Positions 1 to 6,633 of a stretch of 7,457 nt of DNA are shown piece after piece. The number at the start of each line of letters is the position of its first letter. Positions within the stretch are counted from its first letter, which is position 1. This DNA is from Allobaculum sp. (GTDB lineage Bacteria > Bacillota_I > Bacilli_A > Erysipelotrichales > Erysipelotrichaceae), in contig JAAVAY010000035.1 of NCBI GenBank assembly GCA_014803815.1, positions 1 to 7,457 on the forward strand, read 5' to 3'. The position numbers and the translations under genes were made by a program. The notes under the pieces are model-generated. The model saw only the letters and a list, made by a program, of their open reading frames with translations, had not been told where the DNA came from and did not search any database.

Positions 1-595
<595 letters not shown>

Positions 596-611
596 TTCCC
601 CCTGTACTTTG

Positions 612-640
612 AAGACCAGCCCCCGCTGGTCTTTTTTTTC
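612..640 (+). terminator. Rho-independent terminator of eno
   Basis: A perfect 9-bp stem, AAGACCAGC (612-620) with GCTGGTCTT (625-633), is closed by a CCCC loop and runs into eight T residues (632-639). It lies 16 bases after the eno stop and before the rplU promoter, so it separates the two transcripts. Confidence 0.95.
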
Positions 641-696
641 GATGTTTTCATTCTTAAAAAGGCTTTCTTTTCCTTGACATTTTCTAAGATCTGTTG

Positions 697-725
697 TTGA
701 CGAATGAAGAACAGTTCATTAAAAT
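697..725 (+). promoter_or_regulatory. Predicted sigma-A-type promoter of rplU-prp-rpmA
   Basis: TTGACG (697-702) and TAAAAT (720-725) are separated by exactly 17 bases, close to the vegetative consensus TTGACA-17-TATAAT. Transcription would start near 732, giving a leader of about 98 nt before the rplU ATG. This is the only well-spaced hexamer pair between the eno terminator and rplU. Confidence 0.8.
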
Positions 726-731
726 ATCTCA

Positions 732-829
732 TGTTGCAGTCTTCAAGGCTTGCAACCGCTCAAAAAAGGCTTATTTCAAGTGGCAATTCGCCCGCCTTCA
801 TGGCGAGTTCTCAAGAAAGGAGACATATC
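732..829 (+). promoter_or_regulatory. Ribosomal protein L21 leader (structured 5' UTR)
   Basis: The untranslated leader of rplU folds into two adjacent hairpins. Hairpin 1 pairs TTGC (750-753) with GCAA (783-786) and CGCT (757-760) with AGTG (779-782), with a three-base AAC bulge. Hairpin 2 pairs 785-792 with 802-809 (eight pairs including one G-T), with loop CGCCTTCAT. The two stems share bases 785-786, so they must trim or compete there. The hairpin 1 loop contains AAGGC (766-770), complementary to GCCTT (794-798) in the hairpin 2 loop. Position, size and sequence (ACCGCTCAA, AAGTGG, CGCCCGCC) agree with my memory of the L21_leader family of Bacillota, thought to allow autoregulation by L21. 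The Shine-Dalgarno AAAGGAG (816-822) lies just downstream. The family assignment is by recall; the pairings are visible. Confidence 0.75.
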
Positions 830-1132
830 ATGTACGCAATTATTGAAACCGGCGGAAAACAAATCAAAGTTGAAGACGGTGGTGTAATCTGGGTAGAAAA
901 ATTGAATGCCCAGGAAGGTGACACAGTCACATTTGATAAAGTGTTGTATGCAGATGGAAAAGTTGGCACTCCATTCATTGAAGGTGCTAAAGTTACCGGA
1001 GTAGTGGAAAAACAAGGAAAAGGGAAAAAAATTACAATCGTAAAATATCGTCCTAAAAAATCCTCTACACGCAGAAAACAAGGTCACAGACAGCCATATA
1101 CACGCGTAAAAATTGAATCCATTGTTGCTTAA
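830..1132 (+). CDS. rplU: 50S ribosomal protein L21
   Basis: L21 (100 aa here; about 102 is usual) binds 23S rRNA in the large subunit. The start is ATG 830, preceded by AAAGGAG (816-822) at 7 bases, giving the expected N-terminus [11 protein letters not shown]. The open frame continues upstream to an ATG at 704, but that stretch covers the promoter and structured leader and is not coding. The family signature is clear near the C-terminus: KYRPKK, then [15 protein letters not shown]. The TAA stop (1130-1132) overlaps the prp start by one base, so the two are probably translationally coupled. It is the first gene of rplU-prp-rpmA and is probably under feedback control through its leader. Confidence 0.98.
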   Translation: MYAIIETGGKQIKVEDGGVIWVEKLNAQEGDTVTFDKVLYADGKVGTPFIEGAKVTGVVEKQGKGKKITIVKYRPKKSSTRRKQGHRQPYTRVKIESIVA

Positions 1133-1449
1133 TGATTCAGATTCAATTTGGTGTTCAAAAAAAGGCGATTCAAACAATAAAAGTACAAGGTCATGCCAAT
1201 TCAGGGCCTTATGGTCAAGACTTGGTGTGTTGTGCTGTATCCGCGATCGCTTTATCTTCGCTCAATGCGATTGATACCCTGTATCCGAATACGTGCAGAC
1301 TTGAAGCTAAGGATAATGTCGTTTCGATTGAAGTCCTTCATAATTCAAGTGAATTACAGGTAAGCTTGCATTTTATGCAAGAACAACTTCGCGCTCTTTT
1401 TTTAGAGTATCCCAAGTTTATTCGGATGCATGTGGACGATTTGAAATAA
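1132..1449 (+). CDS. prp: Ribosomal-processing cysteine protease Prp (YsxB family)
   Basis: Prp is the cysteine protease that removes the N-terminal extension of ribosomal protein L27 in Bacillota and relatives that carry one. The 105-aa length is normal for the family. The signature [19 protein letters not shown] is present: catalytic His21 in GHA and catalytic Cys33 in DLVC, a spacing of 12 that matches, from memory, His22 and Cys34 of the Staphylococcus aureus enzyme. A second Cys (34) follows directly. The ATG shares its A with the rplU stop and has no good Shine-Dalgarno, so initiation probably relies on ribosomes ending rplU. The gene lies between L21 and its substrate L27, the usual arrangement. 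Confidence 0.95.
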   Translation: MIQIQFGVQKKAIQTIKVQGHANSGPYGQDLVCCAVSAIALSSLNAIDTLYPNTCRLEAKDNVVSIEVLHNSSELQVSLHFMQEQLRALFLEYPKFIRMHVDDLK

Positions 1450-1477
1450 AATTAGAAGAAGAGAAAGAGGTACAATC

Positions 1478-1765
1478 ATGCGCTTTACTATGAACCTTCA
1501 GTTCTTCGCTTCCAAAAAAGGAGTAGGTTCGACTAAGAACGGTCGTGACTCTCACTCCAAACGTTTGGGTGCAAAACTAGCCGATGGGCAGAAATGCCTC
1601 GCTGGTTCCATCATCTACCGTCAGCGTGGAACAAAAATTCATCCTGGTAAAAATGTAGGCAGAGGCGGCGACGATACTTTGTTTGCGACTGTGGATGGAA
1701 TTGTAAAATACGAAAGACTTGGTCGCGACAAAAAACAAGTATCTGTTTACCCTGTTGCTGAATAG
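1478..1765 (+). CDS. rpmA: 50S ribosomal protein L27, precursor with cleavable N-terminus
   Basis: L27 (95 aa as precursor) reaches with its N-terminus to the peptidyl transferase centre. ATG 1478 is chosen because AAAGAGG (1464-1470) lies 7 bases upstream; the Met at codon 5 has no such site. The first 11 residues, [11 protein letters not shown], are the extension with the Prp recognition sequence LQFFA. Cleavage after Ala11 would leave [14 protein letters not shown], the normal mature start. [23 protein letters not shown] is the conserved body, written here only to mark the region around residues 49-71. Removal of the extension is needed for function in species where it has been tested. It is the last gene of the operon, followed by a terminator. 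Confidence 0.98.
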   Translation: MRFTMNLQFFASKKGVGSTKNGRDSHSKRLGAKLADGQKCLAGSIIYRQRGTKIHPGKNVGRGGDDTLFATVDGIVKYERLGRDKKQVSVYPVAE

Positions 1766-1779
1766 TTTTTCCTAAAACT

Positions 1780-1805
1780 GAGCCTGTTTAAGGCTCTTTT
1801 TTTTT
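1780..1805 (+). terminator. Rho-independent terminator after rpmA
   Basis: A 6-bp stem, GAGCCT (1780-1785) with AGGCTC (1791-1796), has a five-base loop and is followed by nine T residues (1797-1805). The stem is short, so read-through into obg is possible, but the T tract is strong. Confidence 0.85.
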
Positions 1806-1862
1806 GTCTTCTTTAGAATGAAAAGAGATCTTCCCTATTTTTAGCCTATATCCATTTGACTT

Positions 1863-1892
1863 GAGGGAGGAGCAACACAATGGAGGTTCAGT
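1863..1892 (+). promoter_or_regulatory. Tandem Shine-Dalgarno sites before obg
   Basis: Two purine-rich sites precede obg. The proximal one, GGAGG (1882-1886), is 6 bases before the obg ATG at 1893 and sets that start. The distal one, GAGGGAGGAG (1863-1872), is 7 bases before an ATG at 1880. That ATG opens a 26-codon frame in another phase, ending at TAA 1958-1960 and so overlapping the first 68 bases of obg. The proximal obg site lies inside this small frame. The pairing is visible; any regulatory role is inference. Confidence 0.5.
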
Positions 1893-3176
1893 ATGTTTGT
1901 AGATCAGGTCAAAGTGCATGTGCAAGCCGGAAAAGGCGGCGATGGACTTGTTTCCTTTAAGCATGAAAAATACGTAGCCAATGGCGGTCCCTTTGGCGGA
2001 GATGGTGGCAATGGAGGTAGCGTGGTGTTTGAGGCCGATCCAGGAATGGTGACGCTTCTTGATTTACGCTACAACCGCATCATTCGTGCCCAACCCGGTG
2101 AAAAGGGGAAAAATAAACGGATGCATGGAGCCAATTCTGGCGATCGCATCGTCAAAGTTCCTCTTGGAACCATTGTTAAGCGGGCCGATACCGGCCAAAT
2201 TTTAGCCGATTTAACCGAACCTCACCAGCGCCAAGTTGTGGCGCAAGGTGGTCGTGGTGGTCGTGGCAATGCTCGCTTTAAATCCTCTCGCAACGTAGCC
2301 CCGCGGTATGCCGAGCCTGGTAAAGAAGGGGAAGAATATGATGTTATCGTGGAGTTACGCACCTTAGCGGATGTCGGTTTAGTTGGTTATCCTTCAGTAG
2401 GAAAATCCACTTTACTTGATGCGGTTTCCCGCGCGAAACCCGAAATTGGCGATTATCCTTTTACCACCATTGCGCCGAATGTTGGTGTGGTGCAAACCAA
2501 AGATGGGCGCAGTTTTGTCATGGCCGATTTACCTGGATTGATCGATGGAGCGAGCGAAGGAAAAGGACTTGGCCATCAATTTTTAAAACACATCGAACGC
2601 TGTCGGGTTATCATTCATATCGTAGATATGAGTGGTGAAGATGGCCGCGATCCAGTGGAAGATTTTGCCAACATCAACAAAGAACTCGAAAATTACCACT
2701 TGCGCTTGTTGGAGCGTCCACAAGTGGTTGTCGCCAATAAAATGGATGGCGATATGGCGGAAGAAAACTTAAAGCGTTTTAAAGAAGCTTATCCCGATTT
2801 GGAAGTGTTTGAAACCACCACTATTTTGCATGAAGGTTTGGATCCCGTTTTGCGAAAAGCAGCGGATTTGCTTGAAACCACTCCTGTTTTCCCTGTATTG
2901 GAAGAAAACGAAGAAGAGCAAGGTGTTACGTATACCTTTGAAGAAAAGGAATCGCCCTACACCATCGAACAAGTCGAAACGGGTCGCTATAAAGTATCTG
3001 GACCGCTTATTCGCAAAAACTTCAATATTGATAAACTCAATACCGATGAAGACTTCTACAACTTCGCCAATCAAATGCGTTTTCTGGGCATTGACCGCAA
3101 TTTACGGGAATCAGGGGCCGAAGATGGAGACATCATTGAACTTGAAGGCTATGAATTTGAGTTCGTGGAAAACTAG
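1893..3176 (+). CDS. obg: Obg-family GTPase (50S assembly / stress GTPase)
   Basis: Obg (also ObgE or CgtA) is an essential GTPase that binds the 50S subunit, acts late in its assembly and is linked to stress signalling. The 427 aa match the usual Bacillota length. Domains in order: the glycine-rich OBG fold (about 1-158, with many Gly such as GGDGGNGG and GGRGGRGN), the G domain (about 159-330) and the C-terminal OCT domain (about 350-427). G1 is GYPSVGKST (165-173), switch I contains DYPFTT (187-192), G3 is DLPG (212-215) and G4 is NKMD (282-285). The G5 position, usually SA, reads TTT (308-310) before ILHEGL, a real deviation. A linker rich in Glu (about 336-353) precedes OCT. The start at 1893 follows GGAGG at 6 bases. 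It sits directly after rplU-prp-rpmA, as in many Bacillota, but is separated by a terminator; no convincing promoter was found in the gap. Confidence 0.97.
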   Translation: MFVDQVKVHVQAGKGGDGLVSFKHEKYVANGGPFGGDGGNGGSVVFEADPGMVTLLDLRYNRIIRAQPGEKGKNKRMHGANSGDRIVKVPLGTIVKRADTGQILADLTEPHQRQVVAQGGRGGRGNARFKSSRNVAPRYAEPGKEGEEYDVIVELRTLADVGLVGYPSVGKSTLLDAVSRAKPEIGDYPFTTIAPNVGVVQTKDGRSFVMADLPGLIDGASEGKGLGHQFLKHIERCRVIIHIVDMSGEDGRDPVEDFANINKELENYHLRLLERPQVVVANKMDGDMAEENLKRFKEAYPDLEVFETTTILHEGLDPVLRKAADLLETTPVFPVLEENEEEQGVTYTFEEKESPYTIEQVETGRYKVSGPLIRKNFNIDKLNTDEDFYNFANQMRFLGIDRNLRESGAEDGDIIELEGYEFEFVEN

Positions 3177-3194
3177 CTCGCATCCTATCGGTTC

Positions 3195-3228
3195 AAAAAC
3201 TCTTGTTTGAAAGAAGCAAGAGTTTTTT
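3195..3228 (+). terminator. Rho-independent terminator of obg
   Basis: AAAAACTCTTG (3195-3205) pairs with CAAGAGTTTTT (3217-3227), eleven perfect pairs; the stem can extend inward by TTT/AAG to 3208/3214. Six T residues (3223-3228) form the tail. The A tract on the other side would give a U run on the minus strand too, so it may serve as a back-up terminator for ruvB. Confidence 0.9.
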
Positions 3229-3436
3229 ATTGGACTTTCACTTCTTTGATCACAAAGATTCAATTGTGGCTAAAGAAAACCAAAATGTTACTCTTCCCGA
3301 AAAATTCATACGGTCTTCTCCATCTAATAAAGAGTACAGTGTGAATCTTTCCGGTTTACCAAATTGAATAAAGCCAAATTTCTTCCTCTTTGTGCAATAC
3401 AAACATTTCAAAAATAGGAAGAATTCAAGATGAATA
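3229..3436. other. Gene-free stretch between convergent obg and ruvB
   Basis: About 208 bases between the two terminators hold no gene I can support. There are two small alternative hairpins near the left end: TCTTTG/CAAAGA (3243-3248 with 3253-3258) and CACAA/TTGTG (3251-3255 with 3264-3268). A plus-strand frame from TTG 3230 to TGA 3365-3367 reads 45 codons with a protein-like composition, but has no Shine-Dalgarno. It could be a decayed gene end or chance. Confidence 0.5.
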
Positions 3437-3437
3437 G

Positions 3438-3471
3438 AAAAATCCGCTCTGGCCAAGGGAGCGGATTTTTT
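3438..3471 (-). terminator. Rho-independent terminator of ruvAB (bidirectional)
   Basis: TCCGCTC (3443-3449) pairs with GAGCGGA (3459-3465) around a nine-base loop. Flanking AAAAA (3438-3442) and TTTTT (3466-3470) extend the pairing, giving a U run on either strand. It lies just past the ruvB stop, so its main client is the minus-strand ruvAB transcript; it can also stop plus-strand read-through from obg. Confidence 0.9.
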
Positions 3472-3474
3472 GAT

Positions 3475-4488
3475 TTATTTATCAGTTGGAACTTCAAGAC
3501 CAAGATGCTTATATGCCTTTTCCGTGGCGACTCGTCCTCTTGGGGTACGATTTATTAAGCCACTTTGTAACAAATACGGCTCGTACATATCTTCAAGGGT
3601 TGTGGGATCTTCTCCAATGGAACTCGCCAAAGCTTCCACCCCGACCGGTCCTCCTTTAAAGCGATAAATAATGCCTTCTAAATAGCGACGATCAACTCCA
3701 TCCAATCCTAAACGATCAACATGCAATCGATCGAGAGCCTCATGGGCTACAGCTTGAGTGATCAATCCATCGTTATATACTTGGGCAAAGTCTCGAATGC
3801 GTCGCAACATGCGATTGGCAATACGTGGTGTCCCTCGCGAGCGTAAGGCGACCTCTTGAACGGCTTCTAGGTCCATTTCTACGCCTAAGATATGGGACGT
3901 CCGCGTCACAATCTTTTCCAAATCACTTTGTTTGTAAAACTCAAGGGCAGAGACGATGCCAAAGCGATCGCGTAAAGGGGCCGATAAATCTCCGGCTCGT
4001 GTCGTGGCCCCAACAAGGGTAAAAGGAGGAAGGGCTAAGCGAATAGAATGAGCGCTCATTCCCTCCTTTCCCACAACAATATCCAAAAAGAAATCTTCCA
4101 TAGCAGGGTATAAGATTTCTTCCACTTGACGAGGAATGCGGTGAATCTCATCCACGAAAAGTACATCCCCTGGTTCTAAGGTTGACAAAATTGCAGCTAA
4201 ATCGCCGCTTTTTTGAATGGATGGCCCTGAAGTCGTCACCAAATTTCCATGCATTTCATTCGCAATGATCATAGCCAGTGTAGTTTTGCCAAGCCCTGGA
4301 GGCCCATACAACAACACGTGATCAAGAACTTCATTTCGCGTCCGCGCAGCTTGAATGAACACACTGAGATTGTGCTTGAGTTCTTCTTGGCCAATGTATT
4401 CCTGCAAACTCGCTGGACGTAAAGCCTGTTCACTGTCTTCTAGATACTCATCGGCATTTTTTTGCCCATCTAACAAGCGTTCTTCCAT
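3475..4488 (-). CDS. ruvB: Holliday junction branch migration ATPase RuvB
   Basis: RuvB is the hexameric AAA+ motor that drives branch migration of Holliday junctions with RuvA. I choose ATG 4488, giving 337 aa beginning MEERL. The ATG at 4497 has AAAGG touching it (no spacing), whereas the same AAAGG lies 9 bases before 4488; and Bacillus-type RuvB begins MDERL. Visible motifs: Walker A GPPGLGKT (62-69), Walker B DEIH (113-116), sensor 1 GATTR (160-164), arginine finger in LRDRFG (Arg173), sensor 2 region RGTPRIANR (218-226), and a winged-helix C-terminal domain with GGPVG and [12 protein letters not shown]. Length and motifs are complete. It follows ruvA by 36 bases in one transcript and converges on obg. 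Confidence 0.96.
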   Translation of the reverse strand: MEERLLDGQKNADEYLEDSEQALRPASLQEYIGQEELKHNLSVFIQAARTRNEVLDHVLLYGPPGLGKTTLAMIIANEMHGNLVTTSGPSIQKSGDLAAILSTLEPGDVLFVDEIHRIPRQVEEILYPAMEDFFLDIVVGKEGMSAHSIRLALPPFTLVGATTRAGDLSAPLRDRFGIVSALEFYKQSDLEKIVTRTSHILGVEMDLEAVQEVALRSRGTPRIANRMLRRIRDFAQVYNDGLITQAVAHEALDRLHVDRLGLDGVDRRYLEGIIYRFKGGPVGVEALASSIGEDPTTLEDMYEPYLLQSGLINRTPRGRVATEKAYKHLGLEVPTDK

Positions 4489-4524
4489 TTCCCTCATCCT
4501 TTCTCTTCATATTTATGTTTTTTT

Positions 4525-5136
4525 TTAAAATGTTCGTCTTTTTTGGGCGGCAAGCTTACGCAAGACACTTTGTAAGATCACGCTTGGATCTTGATCCATT
4601 AAAGCGTTAGGATCCAAGTTAAGGCCATCGATTTCTACTTGTTTAAAGCCAAGCGATAAAAGCGCCTCGCATACTTCAAGGTAGACGGGATTGGGTTTTT
4701 GTGCTTTTTTCTCTTCTTTTTCTTTTTTAGGTTCGCTTAAAACGATTTTTCCCTTCAAATCCAAAATAATTTGGCCGGCCGTCTTGGCTCCAATACCAGG
4801 CAGTTTTTTAAGAGTAGCGGCGTCCGCATTTTCAATAGCTCGAATAATATCTTGGCAATCCATTGCTGAAAGTGCATTGAGCACAGTTTTGCATCCTAAG
4901 CCTTTGACTTGGATGAGCAAGGTAAACAGTTGATATTGTTCTTCTTCTTGAAAGCCATACAAGACTTGGCCATCTTCCTTGAATTGTTGGTAGCAGTAAA
5001 GTGAAACCAACTCATTGGGCGTATAGGTGGAGGCGTTGAAGACAAAGACCTCAAAACCAATCCCCATCCCATTTACTTTTAAAACAATAGAATCCTTACG
5101 GAGGGTTAAAACCGTTCCTTCAAGATAAGCAATCAT
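4525..5136 (-). CDS. ruvA: Holliday junction DNA-binding protein RuvA
   Basis: RuvA forms the tetramer that holds the four-way junction flat and loads RuvB rings. The 203 aa are normal. The ATG at 5136 follows AAAGGG (5149-5144 on the minus strand) at 7 bases. Domains: an OB-fold N-terminus (about 1-62) with the acidic-pin residues Glu54 and Asp55 in FKEDGQVLYGF; tandem helix-hairpin-helix motifs VKGLGCKT (77-84) and LPGIGAKTA (112-120); a Lys/Glu-rich flexible linker (about 134-148); and the RuvB-binding domain III (about 150-203) with ALLSLGFKQVE. It is the first gene of ruvA-ruvB. A run of nine A residues on the coding strand overlaps and follows its stop, in the short gap before ruvB. Confidence 0.97.
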   Translation of the reverse strand: MIAYLEGTVLTLRKDSIVLKVNGMGIGFEVFVFNASTYTPNELVSLYCYQQFKEDGQVLYGFQEEEQYQLFTLLIQVKGLGCKTVLNALSAMDCQDIIRAIENADAATLKKLPGIGAKTAGQIILDLKGKIVLSEPKKEKEEKKAQKPNPVYLEVCEALLSLGFKQVEIDGLNLDPNALMDQDPSVILQSVLRKLAAQKRRTF

Positions 5137-5186
5137 ATTTCGTCCCTTTCCAAGCCAAGAATTGAATGTGGCATTTTGTGCGGTTC

Positions 5187-5195
5187 ATTATAACA
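5187..5195 (-). promoter_or_regulatory. Predicted extended -10 promoter of ruvAB
   Basis: On the minus strand TGTTATAAT reads from 5195 to 5187: a perfect TATAAT preceded by the TG of an extended -10 element. No good -35 hexamer is seen at 16-18 bases, which fits the extended -10 class. Transcription would start near 5180, leaving about 44 nt before the ruvA ATG. Confidence 0.7.
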
Positions 5196-5458
5196 AACTT
5201 TATCCCTTCCCTCTCCCCTTGGCTAAACTTCAAAAGAAGTCAAAAATGAAGCCATTTACATCATTTATTTTGCAAGGGCTTTCATATTAAAAAATAGAAA
5301 ATAGTTTTTCTTTTTACGCGATTTAACGAAAAAATTGACGATTTGGCTTTCTTTTTATACCAAATTAAAGCGATCTTGAAAGTTAGTGACTTTTTTCACA
5401 TTTATGAAAGGCTTTTTCTTGAAGACATCTTTTTTTTCTGTATGCCTTGAAAATAAAG
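5196..5458. other. AT-rich divergent intergenic region between ruvA and serC
   Basis: No gene is supported here. The stretch is very AT-rich with several T tracts, for example T8 near 5430-5437. A weak alternative plus-strand promoter is TTGACG (5335-5340) with TATACC (5356-5361) at 15 bases. A small hairpin, AAAGT/ACTTT (starting about 5379), precedes a T run but has too little GC to be a convincing terminator. I see no T-box signature or other known amino-acid riboswitch for the serine genes. Confidence 0.5.
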
Positions 5459-5467
5459 TGCTATAAA
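5459..5467 (+). promoter_or_regulatory. Predicted extended -10 promoter of serCA
   Basis: TGCTATAAA (5459-5467) is an extended -10 element; no clear -35 hexamer lies at 16-18 bases upstream. Transcription would start near 5474, giving a leader of about 75 nt. That leader can form a weak nested hairpin, GGAAT (5483-5487) with ATTCC (5516-5520) enclosing TGCC/GGCA (5491-5494 with 5502-5505). Role unknown. Confidence 0.55.
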
Positions 5468-5549
5468 TGGATATGCTGTTTTGGAATGCATGCCCATGAT
5501 AGGCAAGCGGACAAGATTCCTGAACAAATTCAATAAGGAGAGTAAGGAT

Positions 5550-6632
5550 ATGCCTAAGATTTATAACTTTTCAGCAGGACCTGCTTGTATGCCAGAAGCG
5601 GTCTTGAAGCAAGCAGCCGATGAAATGCTTAATGCCAATAACTCCGGCATGAGTGTGATGGAAATGTCTCATCGATCCGCCGCATTCGAATCCATCCTCA
5701 AGGAAACCAAAGACACCATTCGTCGCCTTGCTAATATTCCAGATGATTATGAAATTTTGTTCTTGCAAGGTGGGGGAAATTTACAATTCTCTATGGTCCC
5801 AATGAACTTCAACAAAAACGGTGCTGACATTATCAACACTGGTCAATGGACAAAAAAGGCCATTCAGGAAACAAAAAAACTTGGTCCTGTTCATATCGCA
5901 GGGGATAGCTCGGATCAAACCTTCAGCTACATTCCAAAAATTACTCAAGAAGATCTTGATCCCAATACGGATTATCTTTATATTTGCGAAAACAACACCA
6001 TTTATGGCACGAAGTATAAAGAACTTCCCCCCCATGAAGGCAAAAAGCTCATTGCCGACTTATCAAGTTGCATCTTTACCGAACCTCTTGATGTGACCCA
6101 ATACGACATGATCTTTGCGGGAGCGCAAAAGAATTTAGGGCCTGCAGGAGTTACGCTTGTCATCCTAAAAAAGGATCTCTTGGATTCACAGCGCGATGAC
6201 ATTCCTGCCACGATGCTTGATTATAAAACCTATGTGGATTCCGATTCCATGTACAACACCCCTCCTACCTATGGCATCTACATGGTTGGATTGGTGTGCA
6301 AATGGTTAGAAGAAGAAATCGGTGGCTTAGAAAACATGGAAAAAATCAATCATGAAAAAGCTGCTTTGTTGTACGACTATCTCGACAACTCTAAAATGTT
6401 TTCTAATCCTGTAGCCAAAGAGGATCGCTCTTATGTAAACATTCCCTTTGTCACTGGCAATGCGGATTTGGATAAAAAATTCATTGCTCAAGCCAAAGAA
6501 GCAGGCTTTGAAAACTTAAAAGGGCATCGTAGCGTAGGGGGAATGCGTGCCTCCATTTATAACGCTATGCCTTTAGAAGGAGTGCAAGCCCTTGTTGACT
6601 TCATGAAAAAATTCGAGGAGGAAAATGCGTAA
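5550..6632 (+). CDS. serC: Phosphoserine aminotransferase SerC
   Basis: SerC is the pyridoxal-phosphate enzyme that transfers the amino group of glutamate to 3-phosphohydroxypyruvate, the second step of serine synthesis. The 360 aa are a normal length. The start is ATG 5550 (MPKIYNFSAGPACMPE), 9 bases after AAGGAG (5535-5540); the frame stays open upstream to 5481, but without a ribosome site or homology. Motifs: NFSAGPA (6-12), MEMSHRS (37-43, Arg42 for substrate), LQGGG (72-76), GQW (98-100), NNTIYGT (148-154, where many homologues have NETI), Asp170 for the cofactor ring nitrogen, Lys194 in GAQKNLGP as the Schiff-base lysine, and GHRSVGGMRASIYNAMP near the C-terminus. A run of seven C residues (6027-6033) encodes Pro160-Pro161. 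serA follows directly, so both enzymes come from one transcript. Confidence 0.98.
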   Translation: MPKIYNFSAGPACMPEAVLKQAADEMLNANNSGMSVMEMSHRSAAFESILKETKDTIRRLANIPDDYEILFLQGGGNLQFSMVPMNFNKNGADIINTGQWTKKAIQETKKLGPVHIAGDSSDQTFSYIPKITQEDLDPNTDYLYICENNTIYGTKYKELPPHEGKKLIADLSSCIFTEPLDVTQYDMIFAGAQKNLGPAGVTLVILKKDLLDSQRDDIPATMLDYKTYVDSDSMYNTPPTYGIYMVGLVCKWLEEEIGGLENMEKINHEKAALLYDYLDNSKMFSNPVAKEDRSYVNIPFVTGNADLDKKFIAQAKEAGFENLKGHRSVGGMRASIYNAMPLEGVQALVDFMKKFEEENA

Positions 6633-6633
6633 G

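Noticed and set aside
674..679. A perfect TTGACA as a -35 for rplU
   Set aside because: No acceptable -10 lies 16-18 bases downstream; the TTGACG/TAAAAT pair at 697-725 fits far better.
704..829. Upstream extension of the rplU reading frame to ATG 704
   Set aside because: It covers the predicted -10 box and the structured leader, and lacks L21 homology; ATG 830 has the proper Shine-Dalgarno and conserved N-terminus.
1806..1862. A dedicated obg promoter between the rpmA terminator and obg
   Set aside because: Only weak pairs such as TTAGAA with TATTTT (1813-1841) are seen; TTGACT at 1856-1861 has no -10 and would start transcription inside the gene. Read-through from rpmA is equally possible.
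2809..3210. A 133-codon plus-strand frame inside obg
   Set aside because: It is a shifted-phase reading of the obg coding sequence with Lys/Pro-rich low-complexity content, and runs into the terminator.
3230..3367. A small plus-strand gene between obg and ruvB
   Set aside because: It would need a TTG or GTG start, has no Shine-Dalgarno, begins beside the obg terminator tail and is not recognisable as a family.
3250..3456. A 68-codon minus-strand frame downstream of ruvB
   Set aside because: Its beginning lies inside the ruvAB terminator hairpin and it has no convincing ribosome site or family resemblance.
5345..5425. Repeated GGCTTT-plus-T-tract segments (5345, 5410) also resembling 661-680
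   Set aside because: The shared parts are short and T-rich, as expected by chance in AT-rich intergenic DNA; no unit length or spacing is conserved.
5481..5549. N-terminal extension of serC to the ATG at 5481
   Set aside because: It has no Shine-Dalgarno; SerC proteins begin at the NFSAGP region, and ATG 5550 has AAGGAG at a good distance.
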